DNA of 64,000 bases, taken from Bacillus_AB infantis_B. GTDB lineage: Bacteria > Bacillota > Bacilli > Bacillales > Cytobacillaceae. The notes beneath the pieces are model-generated. The model was not told the DNA's origin. It did not search any database and was given only the letters and a program-made list of their open reading frames with translations. The translations under genes were made by a program, and so were the position numbers. Of this stretch, positions 54,545-62,760 are shown piece by piece (the stretch's first letter is position 1; the number at the start of each line of letters is the position of its first letter). The DNA lies in assembly GCF_008180445.1 (NCBI RefSeq), contig NZ_VTER01000002.1:248001-312000 (forward strand), in the 5' to 3' direction.

Positions 54545-54553
54545 GGAGAACAA

Positions 54554-54850
54554 ATGGATAATCTAATCAAAGAAGTATTAAAGTTCAGAGACGAACGAGG
54601 CTGGAAGCATTACCACAAAGAAAAGGACCTTGCGATATCTATTGTCCTTGAAGCTAGTGAACTACTGGAGAATTTTCAGTGGAAAACAAGTGAAGAGGCA
54701 GCGGCTGATACCAGGCAAAACATCAAGGAAGAGATGGCAGATGTGCTGATTTACTTAGTGCAGCTGGCAGATCGGATGGATGTGGATTTGGAGGAAGAGG
54801 TTTATAAGAAGCTTGAGAAGAATGGGGTTAAGTATCCTGTAAAAAGATGA
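54554..54850 (+). CDS. MazG-like nucleotide pyrophosphohydrolase
   Basis: 98 residues. EASELLENFQW and EEMADVLIYLVQLADRM carry the EExxE...ExxD metal-binding acidic residues of small MazG/dCTPase enzymes, which hydrolyse (d)NTPs to monophosphates. TAAGGAG precedes the ATG. The gene upstream was truncated at a hairpin repeat. Confidence 0.88.
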   Translation: MDNLIKEVLKFRDERGWKHYHKEKDLAISIVLEASELLENFQWKTSEEAAADTRQNIKEEMADVLIYLVQLADRMDVDLEEEVYKKLEKNGVKYPVKR

Positions 54851-54857
54851 TGTGATT

Positions 54858-54903
54858 AGTGCCTGATATTTTGCCTTTAGTGGCATGTTCAGGCACTTTT
54901 TTT
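54858..54903 (+). terminator. Terminator with repeat-like arms
   Basis: AGTGCCTGA/TCAGGCACT with an inner TGCC/GGCA stem and T7. The outer arms equal those of the hairpin repeats, the interior does not. Confidence 0.75.
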
Positions 54904-54910
54904 ATCCATA

Positions 54911-54946
54911 AAAAAATCTCAGACCGGCAAATAGTCTGAGATTTTT
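54911..54946. terminator. Bidirectional terminator
   Basis: AAAATCTCAGAC/GTCTGAGATTTTT between convergent mazG and SEDS genes. Confidence 0.85.
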
Positions 54947-54970
54947 AGTCATGGCTTTTTGTAACAGCTT

Positions 54971-56242
54971 TTAATTACTTTGCGGACTGTGATCCAAGGA
55001 AACAGTCTCCTTGGTTTTTCGCCTTCTCAATATGCTTAGAATCAGTCCTGCGGATATCATCTCCAGCAATAAATGTGAACCTCCAAAACTCATGAATGGT
55101 ACGGGGACACCAGTCAGTGGAGATAAACCGAGATTCGTCAGCAGGCTTAGTATAAACTGAGCTGAAAAGACTGCTGCCAATCCTGTAATGAGCAATTTTC
55201 CATAAGGGGGATTCACACTTTTGGCTGTATTCGATATTCTGTAAATAAAAAATAAAACCAGAGCTAAAGCCATGATAGCGGCTAGCCACCCAAACGAATA
55301 GATGATGTACGCCAAGATATAATCTGTATGGACCTCAGCAATGAAACTTGGGGTGACTTGAAGGGCACTTCCTATAAAATATGCCTCACCTATTTTAAGA
55401 TCTGTATAGGAGCTTGCCATGGAGTAACTCTGAGAAAGGGACAGCATATTCCAGATGGGCAATATAGAAGCAGCAAAGGCGAATGTGATAGTTTGCTTAA
55501 GGCTGGACCTTGACGTATGCATGATTGCAGCGCATACAATGATGCTAATAATAGTAGCTGTGAAGGCTCCTGTAGTGGCCATTAATAAAATGGGCAGTAA
55601 CATCATACCTATAGCTAACCAAGATTTTCGATTATCATTCCAGTCCCAGGAATGAAACATTCCAGCAAACGCAATGACTAAAAGGAATGGAGTGATTTCG
55701 GTGAAATTAATAGTGGCAAAACCTACATTTAAAAATGGCACATCATCGACTCTGACGCCAATGAGAACGGTCAATAAAAGTATGAGGATTGTTGCCGCAT
55801 AAAGGTGCCTGGAGTATTTCATCAATCTTCTGTAATCAAATATAAATAGGCTTAGCATAAGCACGGCACCCAACGAGTAGAAGCTGAGACTTTTATTGAA
55901 AACTTTCAGTTCCTGAAGCTCTGTAAAAGCCGAATGGAATTGCAAATAATACATAACCAGCAGTCCAAATAGAGAAGCTGTCAGCACTGGAAGCAAGGTT
56001 TTCACATCCATAGGGGCTTTATGTGTTTTGTTAAGCTGCTTTCCCAGAACCCCTGCATCTCCCATACGTGCCAATGCTTGATCTATAGCCTCTTCTTCAG
56101 AAAGTCCTGTACTCATGGCCTCCTCTTTGAGCGTATGAAGATGATCGTTAATCTCCAGTTTTATATGGGCATGTACATCCTTATTTTTTATCTTTTTACA
56201 CAAATCTCTAATATATATTTCAAACTTATTATCTATTCCCAT
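54971..56242 (-). CDS. HAAS-SEDS fusion: FtsW/RodA/SpoVE family protein with sensor domain
   Basis: 423 residues. Residues 1-75 are a charged helical HAAS-type domain (EINDHLHTLKEEAMSTGLSEEEAI, here in parts). Then come about ten membrane helices ending in the SEDS signature SPLTGVPVPFMSFGGSHLL. SEDS proteins are lipid-II glycosyltransferases; the loop before that signature is short and its activity is uncertain. The start overlaps the PadR stop by 10 bases, so PadR controls it. It resembles paired PadR-FtsW genes seen in some bacilli. Confidence 0.82.
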   Translation of the reverse strand: MGIDNKFEIYIRDLCKKIKNKDVHAHIKLEINDHLHTLKEEAMSTGLSEEEAIDQALARMGDAGVLGKQLNKTHKAPMDVKTLLPVLTASLFGLLVMYYLQFHSAFTELQELKVFNKSLSFYSLGAVLMLSLFIFDYRRLMKYSRHLYAATILILLLTVLIGVRVDDVPFLNVGFATINFTEITPFLLVIAFAGMFHSWDWNDNRKSWLAIGMMLLPILLMATTGAFTATIISIIVCAAIMHTSRSSLKQTITFAFAASILPIWNMLSLSQSYSMASSYTDLKIGEAYFIGSALQVTPSFIAEVHTDYILAYIIYSFGWLAAIMALALVLFFIYRISNTAKSVNPPYGKLLITGLAAVFSAQFILSLLTNLGLSPLTGVPVPFMSFGGSHLLLEMISAGLILSILRRRKTKETVSLDHSPQSN

Positions 56243-56577
56243 ACGATTTTCTCCCCGCTTAAAACTTCGTCAACAGCATTCTTGAAAACGGACCATTCTT
56301 CTTTTTTTTCTTGAATAAACTCTTTGCCCTGGTCATTAATCTTGTAATATTTCCTCTTTCTCTTTCCGTTCCCTTCGCCCCAGTAAGATACAATTAATTC
56401 TTTTTCCTCAAGGCTGTGAAGGATGGGATAGATTGTGCCTTCCTTAAAACTAAAAATTCCATTAGACTTCGATTCCAGCTCTTTGATAATTTCATAGCCG
56501 TACATTGGTTTAGAATGAAGCAGACTCAAAATAAGAGTAGTGGTACTACCCTTTAGCAATTCTTTGCTAATCTTCAT
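56233..56577 (-). CDS. PadR family transcriptional regulator
   Basis: 114 residues: TTLILSLLHSKPMYGYEIIKELE, then FKEGTIYPILHSLEEKEL, the wing KRKYYKINDQG and a C-terminal helix. It is first in the operon with the HAAS-SEDS gene and likely autoregulates. GGAAGGTG precedes the ATG. Confidence 0.9.
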   Translation of the reverse strand: MKISKELLKGSTTTLILSLLHSKPMYGYEIIKELESKSNGIFSFKEGTIYPILHSLEEKELIVSYWGEGNGKRKRKYYKINDQGKEFIQEKKEEWSVFKNAVDEVLSGEKIVWE

Positions 56578-56593
56578 AAACAGTCCACCTTCC

Positions 56594-56632
56594 TAATGCA
56601 TAGTAAATCTATGCATAGAGATTATATGCATA
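56594..56632. promoter_or_regulatory. Candidate PadR operator
   Basis: ATGCATA occurs three times in 40 bases directly upstream of the PadR gene, twice as the palindrome TATGCATA about 14 bases apart. Position and symmetry suggest an autoregulatory site. Confidence 0.45.
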
Positions 56633-56685
56633 ATTTATAATATAAATTAATTTGTGTCAATATGTCTGAAAAGAAAAACAGAAAT

Positions 56686-56739
56686 AGGTGCCTGACCCCA
56701 CATTAGCTAATTCTCTAAAGCTTGTGGGGTCAGGCACCT
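56686..56739 (+). repeat. Hairpin repeat copy 11
   Basis: AGGTGCCTGACCCCACATTAG and CTTGTGGGGTCAGGCACCT, followed by T9. Confidence 0.93.
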
Positions 56740-56793
56740 TTTTTTTTAAAATGTATAAAAGAGATAATTGGTGGGTAAGATTATTTTTACAAA

Positions 56794-56838
56794 GTGTAAA
56801 GATTAATTTTACACCTTTCTTTAGCGCTAGTGTATAAT
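56794..56838 (+). promoter_or_regulatory. Operator and promoter of the XRE-ImmA-PIN operon
   Basis: GTGTAAA (56794-56800), 7 bases, TTTACAC (56808-56814) is a perfect inverted repeat, with AAA/TTT just beyond it. TATAAT (56833-56838) lies 18 bases on. The layout suggests the first gene, an XRE repressor, represses its own operon. Confidence 0.65.
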
Positions 56839-56866
56839 TAAATTAGAAAACATGGAGGTGAAAATA

Positions 56867-57235
56867 ATGAAATTATATGCTCTGCAGCGAAATATTGGAG
56901 AGAATTTACTTACTTTTCTTAGGCTAAATGGTTATACCAAGTCTTCGTTATCAAAATTAACTGGAATTTCCCGGCCAACAATTAATCAAATTTTAGAAGG
57001 ACAAAGCCCTAATCCTAGGATATATGAAGAGCAATTAAAAAAAATCACTGGAGCACTAAAATTACCTTTAGATTATCTCATAAATCCCCCTTCTAATAAG
57101 CCGGAGAAATGGCAATTACCTTCAACCCAATATTCTGATAGATCAACTACAGCCAAGAGAAGTTATATAGCACAGGATCTATTAGATGATTTAGACGAGT
57201 TATTAACTGTTGCTGCTTTTTATATAAAGGGGTGA
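56867..57235 (+). CDS. XRE-family HTH regulator
   Basis: 122 residues; the HTH is KSSLSKLTGISRPTINQIL (~24-42) followed by LDYLINPP and a non-HTH tail ending in a helix. GGAGGTG is 6 bases before ATG 56867; an ATG at 56852 lies before that site. It starts a three-gene operon with the ImmA/IrrE protease, as in ImmR/ImmA control pairs. Confidence 0.85.
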   Translation: MKLYALQRNIGENLLTFLRLNGYTKSSLSKLTGISRPTINQILEGQSPNPRIYEEQLKKITGALKLPLDYLINPPSNKPEKWQLPSTQYSDRSTTAKRSYIAQDLLDDLDELLTVAAFYIKG

Positions 57236-57239
57236 AAAC

Positions 57240-58043
57240 TTGAGGATCACTAGTACGAATTTGGATGAAACGATAAAGTTAAATCAACAAATAGAGAGTG
57301 AAATTCAACGTCATATCAAATTTATGCATCGGCACTTTGCTAAATATGATATACAATCTCCGGAAAAACAAGCATTGCAAATTTTGAAGGATCATTATTT
57401 AATTCAAATACCTATTCCGGATTCTGATTGGGGCGGGGCCATTAGAGAACTGCCGAACGGACAAAAAGTTCCAGTCATTAATACGTCGCAGCCACGTTTG
57501 TATCAATATTTTATTTATTGGCATGAAATATTTCATTTAATCGAAGAACCTTTTTCCTCTGTTCCCCATGATATCTTAACCGAATTTGACTTAACAGAAC
57601 GTAAGGCTGATTACTTTGCTAGTCAAATGTTAATAGGTAAAGATCTATACTTTTACTTTCTGGATTCAATAGAAGAGAAGTTCATTGAACGTGCAGCTAA
57701 ATGTATGGATACATTCAAAGCTCCTTACAAAGCAATCCTCATACAGTTGTATGAATCTGCCATTGAATACCAAAATGAAACGTTACAAGAGGAAATAAGA
57801 GAAAACTTTGATATTGCATTAAGTAGAGAAGAATGGATAGAACTGTTTAAAACCTTATCATTAGATGAAAATTTAGTGAAACCTTCACACACAGTAGATT
57901 TTGGCCTTTTAAAACATCTTGCAGAAAAAGAACAAATTAAAAATCCAGAGGACCGGGTATTCCATGAGACTAGGAATTTTATTTTTGAGTTAGAAAGAAA
58001 ATACCTGGACGTGAAAGGGAAACTGGAAAGTGGGGAATTATAG
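57240..58043 (+). CDS. ImmA/IrrE-family metallopeptidase
   Basis: 267 residues. The zinc motif YWHEIFHLIEE (HExxH at 95-99) is followed by TERKADYFASQMLI, where the glutamate is the likely third zinc ligand. Such proteases cut XRE repressors when the host is damaged or signalled to. It starts at TTG 5 bases after the XRE stop, with AAGGGGTG upstream. It overlaps the PIN-like gene by 14 bases. Confidence 0.87.
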   Translation: MRITSTNLDETIKLNQQIESEIQRHIKFMHRHFAKYDIQSPEKQALQILKDHYLIQIPIPDSDWGGAIRELPNGQKVPVINTSQPRLYQYFIYWHEIFHLIEEPFSSVPHDILTEFDLTERKADYFASQMLIGKDLYFYFLDSIEEKFIERAAKCMDTFKAPYKAILIQLYESAIEYQNETLQEEIRENFDIALSREEWIELFKTLSLDENLVKPSHTVDFGLLKHLAEKEQIKNPEDRVFHETRNFIFELERKYLDVKGKLESGEL

Positions 58044-58896
58044 AGATTTAGATGAAGTAATAAATAACTCAAGTAATATCAGGATTCTTATTATAGACAA
58101 TAATAATTTGGAATTCTGCAGTCAACATGAGGATCAATTTCCTGGAGATAAAATATTTAAAAACTATGAGGTAATCCTGGTTCCTGATTGGGTACATGCC
58201 GAAATATCCCATAGTGAAAAAAGATTAAATTATTTAGCCGGCATCAATGTTCCATATTTTGTTATGAGTGAAGAGGAAGACTATACAGAATTAGTGGAAT
58301 ACCAAGAATTAAGGCTTATGAAGCTATTTGAACATGCTTCCTCTTCTATTTCTAAAGCCAGGAAATATTTTTCGGGTTTAAAGAAATACTACAGCCAGAA
58401 TGATGATTTACCTGAAGGTTGGATATCTCAATTCTATGATTTAGGATTTGAAATTAAAACTACAAAAGCGAAGTTAGAGGGAGAAGCTGAAACAACAGAG
58501 CTAAGAAAAAATGCTGGTGAAACTTCAATCCTCGTTTTAACCTACTTACTACTTCACCACTATCATACAAAGATTAAGCAGATCACCATTTTCTCCAGTG
58601 ACAAAGGAACTCTTACTATTATACAAAACATTATGCAGCATCTCCACAAAATTGAATTGATACATAATCCTTTAACTTCTATCAGTTTTAAAAGTACAGA
58701 TATTCTGCTAATAGAAGCCTATAAAGATGGAAGAATTACATTAGAAGATGTAAAAAGGATTCGTACGAATAAAAAGAGTGTAATTTATACTTATCAGTTG
58801 TATGACTCCAGCAGTTCCAGGCATGAACATGTTTTGGATACCGATGAGTTTATTAGAATATTGGGAGATATAGAGAATTACCATTTTGAATTTTAA
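58030..58896 (+). CDS. PIN-like nuclease, probable effector of the XRE-ImmA operon
   Basis: 288 residues from GTG. The PIN pattern is seen as ILIIDNNNLEF (first Asp), VPDWVHAEIS (Glu), NAGETSILVLTYL (Glu) and ITIFSSDKGTL (Asp). This spacing fits RNA-cleaving PIN domains. A further domain of ~80 residues follows. With a repressor and a repressor-cleaving protease upstream, it could be a stress- or phage-triggered toxin. No separate antitoxin is seen. Confidence 0.7.
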   Translation: MGNYRDLDEVINNSSNIRILIIDNNNLEFCSQHEDQFPGDKIFKNYEVILVPDWVHAEISHSEKRLNYLAGINVPYFVMSEEEDYTELVEYQELRLMKLFEHASSSISKARKYFSGLKKYYSQNDDLPEGWISQFYDLGFEIKTTKAKLEGEAETTELRKNAGETSILVLTYLLLHHYHTKIKQITIFSSDKGTLTIIQNIMQHLHKIELIHNPLTSISFKSTDILLIEAYKDGRITLEDVKRIRTNKKSVIYTYQLYDSSSSRHEHVLDTDEFIRILGDIENYHFEF

Positions 58897-58974
58897 AAGT
58901 ACCTTACAGTGTTTCACGCCAGTGCGACAATAAATTGTATTCTCTTGAAAAAGGGAAGGGAGGGGTAATAGAAG

Positions 58975-59307
58975 TTAGCTTAGGAAGAGCTTATTCAATA
59001 CCCGTCTGGAGAACAATAGCGAAGAGGAGCTTTCATAAGCGTCCAGGTACAGCTCCCGAAGTGCCTTCCTCAAAGCACCACTCTCATTGTCATCGTCCAC
59101 TCCAATCCCTATACAGTCCTTGTATGGCGAAGAATCCTGGCAAATGGTTGCTGTTACTTTGTAATAAGAAGGGAATTGCAGAAGCTCAACTTCTACCTCA
59201 TCCCCGTGCTCGTTCTTTATTCTTATAACTCGAGAATTTCGATATTCAGTTATCAATGGTTTGTCCCCTTTCAAGATTAACTCCTCGATCACTCTACTTT
59301 GCCGCAT
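58975..59307 (-). CDS. Hypothetical protein in an XRE operon
   Basis: 110 residues; a basic start, then DEVEVELLQFPSYYKVTATICQD, and a helical end. It starts 3 bases after the XRE gene stop on the same strand. No family recognised. Confidence 0.6.
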   Translation of the reverse strand: MRQSRVIEELILKGDKPLITEYRNSRVIRIKNEHGDEVEVELLQFPSYYKVTATICQDSSPYKDCIGIGVDDDNESGALRKALRELYLDAYESSSSLLFSRRVLNKLFLS

Positions 59308-59310
59308 TTG

Positions 59311-59556
59311 TTATTTCTCTTCCAGGTCACTATTTTCCTCAGCTATCTTTACTAATTCCCATGTCTTTATCCCAAGTGCCTTGGCGATTGATGCGGTGCC
59401 AGCGCCAAGGCTGGGGTCAATATGGTTTTGTTCCACCTTACTTATGTACTCGCGTGAATAGCCGGTTAATCCTGCTAGGTCCTCCTGGCTGATTTTCTGC
59501 TCGGCTCTTAGTCGTTTGATTGTGCTCCCGATGTAAAGGATCTGCTCTTTGTCCAA
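59311..59556 (-). CDS. XRE-family HTH regulator
   Basis: 81 residues starting at TTG 59556, with AAAAAGGAG about 9 bases upstream. The HTH is ISQEDLAGLTGYSREYISKVE, written here only in outline: Q-E-D-L, S-R-E-Y, K-V-E-Q-N. The longer frame gives an N-terminal extension with two cysteine pairs but no good start. Confidence 0.8.
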   Translation of the reverse strand: MDKEQILYIGSTIKRLRAEQKISQEDLAGLTGYSREYISKVEQNHIDPSLGAGTASIAKALGIKTWELVKIAEENSDLEEK

Positions 59557-59817
59557 AGGAAATTTCTCCTTTTTACAGTAATTACATAACTGAGCAGGCG
59601 GAAACACTATGAACTATAGTTCACAAAAGATGTGAAATTTTATAAAGTGGAGGTTTTAGCACGAGAAGGTCTGTCTTAACCGGATATCGAAGTCGTAACC
59701 TAGGATTGGGATGCTAGTTTTGAATCAATTTTGGTTATTAGGTTAAGAGTAGAGGTCGGTCTTTTACCAGGAGTTCAGGAAAGGCAAATAGTTTAAACTT
59801 CATTATTGCACAATAAA
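59557..59817. other. Intergenic, no supported feature
   Basis: Nothing beyond the upstream region of the XRE gene was seen; there is no repeat copy here. Confidence 0.4.
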
Positions 59818-59850
59818 AAGGGTGCGATCTCCTTATTGAAGAACCGCACC
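59816..59850 (-). terminator. Terminator of the nuclease lipoprotein gene
   Basis: On the minus strand GGTGCG/CGCACC closes a long loop with extra pairing and is followed by CTTTTTATT. Confidence 0.6.
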
Positions 59851-59906
59851 TGTTAGTGAAAAATATTATACTTACTTTCTTTTATTTGCTTCAAAGTCCC
59901 AGGGGA

Positions 59907-60827
59907 TTACTCACCAACCATACCGTCACCATCACGATCGTCCATATATGGGTACAACCAATGATCACTCGTTATCGGCATGCTAAAACCTGCTGCTTTT
60001 GCTTCTTTTATGGTCACCTGTCCATTACCGTTTGTATCGACACTAGAAATATCACCGCTTGTGTTTGTACTGGTTGTTTCAGTTGGCTCGCTGCTTGTTA
60101 AACCGAGTGATTCGTTTACTTCATCAGGGTTCACATTGTCAAATTTATCAACGATCTCATTACCCATTAAAGTATAGGTATACTGATAACTTGAAGGAAT
60201 CTGCGTTTCCGTATTCGGATATGTGATAATTGCTTCAAAATTAGCAGCTCCACCTGCCTTACGAATCGCATCTTCCATATAAGCTTGATCGCCATGCCGG
60301 TTGAGCGTACTATCTTGTGGAGTAATATTATAAGCATTAGATACCCCGCCAAGAGAATCAGCAATGATATGCCCTTCATCTAAAACGTCACTTTCCACAC
60401 CAGGAACCTTTGCCTCATCAGAATAATACCTTCCAGTCGACAATACAGGTTCGGTACTGTCATCTTGCAGAATGATTTCCTCAGCAATGACACGTACTAG
60501 CTGGCCGTATTCATTCGTAAATGCCCAATATTCCCGATCCCCATAACCAATGTCAACTACGACTTTGGATTCACGATAACCAGATACATCACCGCCATCA
60601 ACCTCAATAAGTTTGTATCCTGAGAAAAGTTCATTATTTGATTGGGTTGAAGTTTCCTCGGCAGCTGGAACACTTGCCGTTTTCTCTGCTTCTGGTTTAA
60701 CAGTAACTGTAGTTTCTTCTTGTGGAACCTTATCTGCATTTGTATTGGATGCATCTTCAGCGTTGGTACAGCCGGCTATAAGGGTGATTGTTAAAAGTGA
60801 GATTAGGTAGTTCATTTTCTTTTTCAT
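59907..60827 (-). CDS. Secreted DNA/RNA non-specific endonuclease lipoprotein with Excalibur-like tail
   Basis: 306 residues. A lipobox LIAGC at ~20 anchors it; a Thr/Glu-rich linker runs to ~65. The ββα-metal nuclease core is DEGHIIADSLGG (catalytic His) with NITPQDSTLNRHGD (Asn). A linker with DTNGNGQVTIKEAKAAG, EF-hand-like, and an ending YPYMDDRDGDGMVGE follow. The end is an Excalibur calcium motif in which the usual cysteines are missing. It would degrade extracellular nucleic acid, for nutrition or competence-like roles. Confidence 0.85.
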   Translation of the reverse strand: MKKKMNYLISLLTITLIAGCTNAEDASNTNADKVPQEETTVTVKPEAEKTASVPAAEETSTQSNNELFSGYKLIEVDGGDVSGYRESKVVVDIGYGDREYWAFTNEYGQLVRVIAEEIILQDDSTEPVLSTGRYYSDEAKVPGVESDVLDEGHIIADSLGGVSNAYNITPQDSTLNRHGDQAYMEDAIRKAGGAANFEAIITYPNTETQIPSSYQYTYTLMGNEIVDKFDNVNPDEVNESLGLTSSEPTETTSTNTSGDISSVDTNGNGQVTIKEAKAAGFSMPITSDHWLYPYMDDRDGDGMVGE

Positions 60828-61032
60828 TTGTGTACTCTCCTATAGAAGTTTAAGTATTAATCCTTAAAGTTTATGAATTTTAACGTAGATTAGTATTGTT
60901 AACCTATTCATATTACCACTAAGTTCCATTCTTTTTTGAGTGGTGTATATTTCCTGCTATTTTATGCAAGAAACTTTATGAGGGTTTTTAGAATATACTG
61001 CCCAATGCTTTAATACATTCCTAAGAATAAAA
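60828..61032. other. Upstream region of the nuclease gene
   Basis: No coding sequence is supported; it holds the leader of the nuclease gene. Confidence 0.4.
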
Positions 61033-61082
61033 AGGTGTCTGTCCCAACACTAGCTAAAGCTTTAGTGGTGGGGCAGGCACCT
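61033..61082 (+). repeat. Hairpin repeat copy 12
   Basis: AGGTGTCTGTCCCAACACTAG and GTGGTGGGGCAGGCACCT, the most divergent of the full copies. Confidence 0.82.
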
Positions 61083-61281
61083 TCTTTTATGAATGGGACT
61101 TGGATTGACTATTTCTCCTCTAAATTCATTGATACTATTAGTGTCACTCGTCTATTCTGAGGCAATTAGTACCCAGTTTTTATCCCACTGTAAAATTAAG
61201 TAAATGCTGATCTCTACCTATTTATATATTAAATTTTTGTTATAATTGTTACAAATCCAGTAATGAAACGGAGTTTATCAT

Positions 61282-62760
61282 ATGGAGACAGTTTTAACGA
61301 GACCTTCCGCAGCGCCTGTTATTCAAGCGCTTCGTTCGATTGGATATAATGCAAGTACTGCAATTGCTGATTTAGTTGACAATAGCTTGGATGCCAAAGC
61401 AGATACAATACATATTAATTTTGCTTATGGCGAGAGTGATGGCAGGATTACAATTTGTGATAATGGGTTTGGCATGAATGATGAAATGCTTCAGAAGGCC
61501 ATGAATATAGGATCTAAGGATCCGAGAGTAAAAAGAGGCGCTAATGAATTGGGCCGATTTGGTATGGGGTTAAAGACTGCATCCTTTTCACTCGGTAAAA
61601 GATTAAGTGTTCTTTCTAAGAAAGATGGAGTATATAACGAAAGATGCTGGGACCTTGACCATGTGTCAGAATGCAACGAGTGGCAGCTTTTCACTAAAAT
61701 ACCTGATGAGGTAAAAGAAAAAATGGGAGACATAGATTCGGAAAGCGGAACAATTGTCTGCATAGACAAGCTTGACCGCTTTATGGGGTATGGAGGGAAG
61801 CGTAAGCTGAAAGAAACTAGCTTCTACAATAAAGTCGCCAGGATTAATAGGCATCTCGAATTCGTATTTCATTCAATTCTTGAAAAGAGCGGAGTACAGA
61901 TGTTCATTAATGACAAGGAAGTTGTACCATGGGATCCTTTCATGCGTTATCACCCAAATACCATGGAAGGCGAAATGCAGATGCTGAGGATTAATGAGAA
62001 CCGCATAAAAGTACAGTACTTTATTTTGCCGCATGCTTCTCATTTAACAGAGCCGGAATATAAAAAGGCTGGCGGCTATAAAGGCTGGCGTGATCACCAG
62101 GGATTATATATTTACCGTGAAAATCGCCTTCTATACTTCGGTGATTGGATGGGTCTCTTTCCGAAAGATGCAGCATCACAGCTTGCTAGGGTGCGCATAG
62201 ATCTTCCAAATGCAGCTGACTCAGACTGGCAGGTTGATATTAAAAAGTCTGGGATTAACCTGCCGGAAGATGCAAAAAGAAGATTGGAGGCCATTTCCTC
62301 CATTGCGCGCAAAGTATCCAGAGATATATTCTATTTCCGCACCCAGCCAGGTCCGAGGAATCCTTCCGTAAAAGGGAGCCTGAATACATGGGAACAGTCC
62401 GGAAGCGAGGATGGCCCGCAATTTATTTTAAACCGAAATCATCCTATTCTATCCGAACTTCTGAAAAATCTGGATGATGAAAATGCAAAGCTATTAAACT
62501 TGTATCTAAAGTTTGTTCAGCTTGGGTCCCCAAGCAATATTATAGATTCTCCAAAGGTCCCGGAAGAAGAAGTGCAGGATGTGCCGGAAAGCCAGAAAGA
62601 GCTGGTTATCCAATTTGCCTCTTCCATGCTGAAGCTGAATGTGGCTGAAAATGAAGAGCAGCTGTTTAACATTCTCTTAACGCAGCCTGCCTTTGACGGC
62701 TTGAACCGGACAACCTTAAAAGCAATCACAACGGAGGCGAATTTGATTGTCGGCAATTGA
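61282..62760 (+). CDS. MORC-like GHKL ATPase
   Basis: 492 residues. The GHKL Bergerat fold is complete: N-box ADLVDNSLDA (N34), G1 ICDNGFGMND, G2 GRFGMGLKTAS. A second domain with FYNKVARINRHLEF and YIYRENRLLYFGDW is as in paraMORC/HATPase_c_3 proteins, which occur in restriction-modification-like operons beside Z1 ATPases. It overlaps the Z1 gene by 14 bases, so the two act together. No promoter match stands out beyond AT-rich DNA. Confidence 0.87.
   Translation: METVLTRPSAAPVIQALRSIGYNASTAIADLVDNSLDAKADTIHINFAYGESDGRITICDNGFGMNDEMLQKAMNIGSKDPRVKRGANELGRFGMGLKTASFSLGKRLSVLSKKDGVYNERCWDLDHVSECNEWQLFTKIPDEVKEKMGDIDSESGTIVCIDKLDRFMGYGGKRKLKETSFYNKVARINRHLEFVFHSILEKSGVQMFINDKEVVPWDPFMRYHPNTMEGEMQMLRINENRIKVQYFILPHASHLTEPEYKKAGGYKGWRDHQGLYIYRENRLLYFGDWMGLFPKDAASQLARVRIDLPNAADSDWQVDIKKSGINLPEDAKRRLEAISSIARKVSRDIFYFRTQPGPRNPSVKGSLNTWEQSGSEDGPQFILNRNHPILSELLKNLDDENAKLLNLYLKFVQLGSPSNIIDSPKVPEEEVQDVPESQKELVIQFASSMLKLNVAENEEQLFNILLTQPAFDGLNRTTLKAITTEANLIVGN

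Noticed and set aside
24660..61100. Rho-independent terminator role as the only explanation of the hairpin repeats
   Set aside because: Some copies are placed to end transcription, but uniform orientation, conserved loop and position at truncated genes are not explained by termination.
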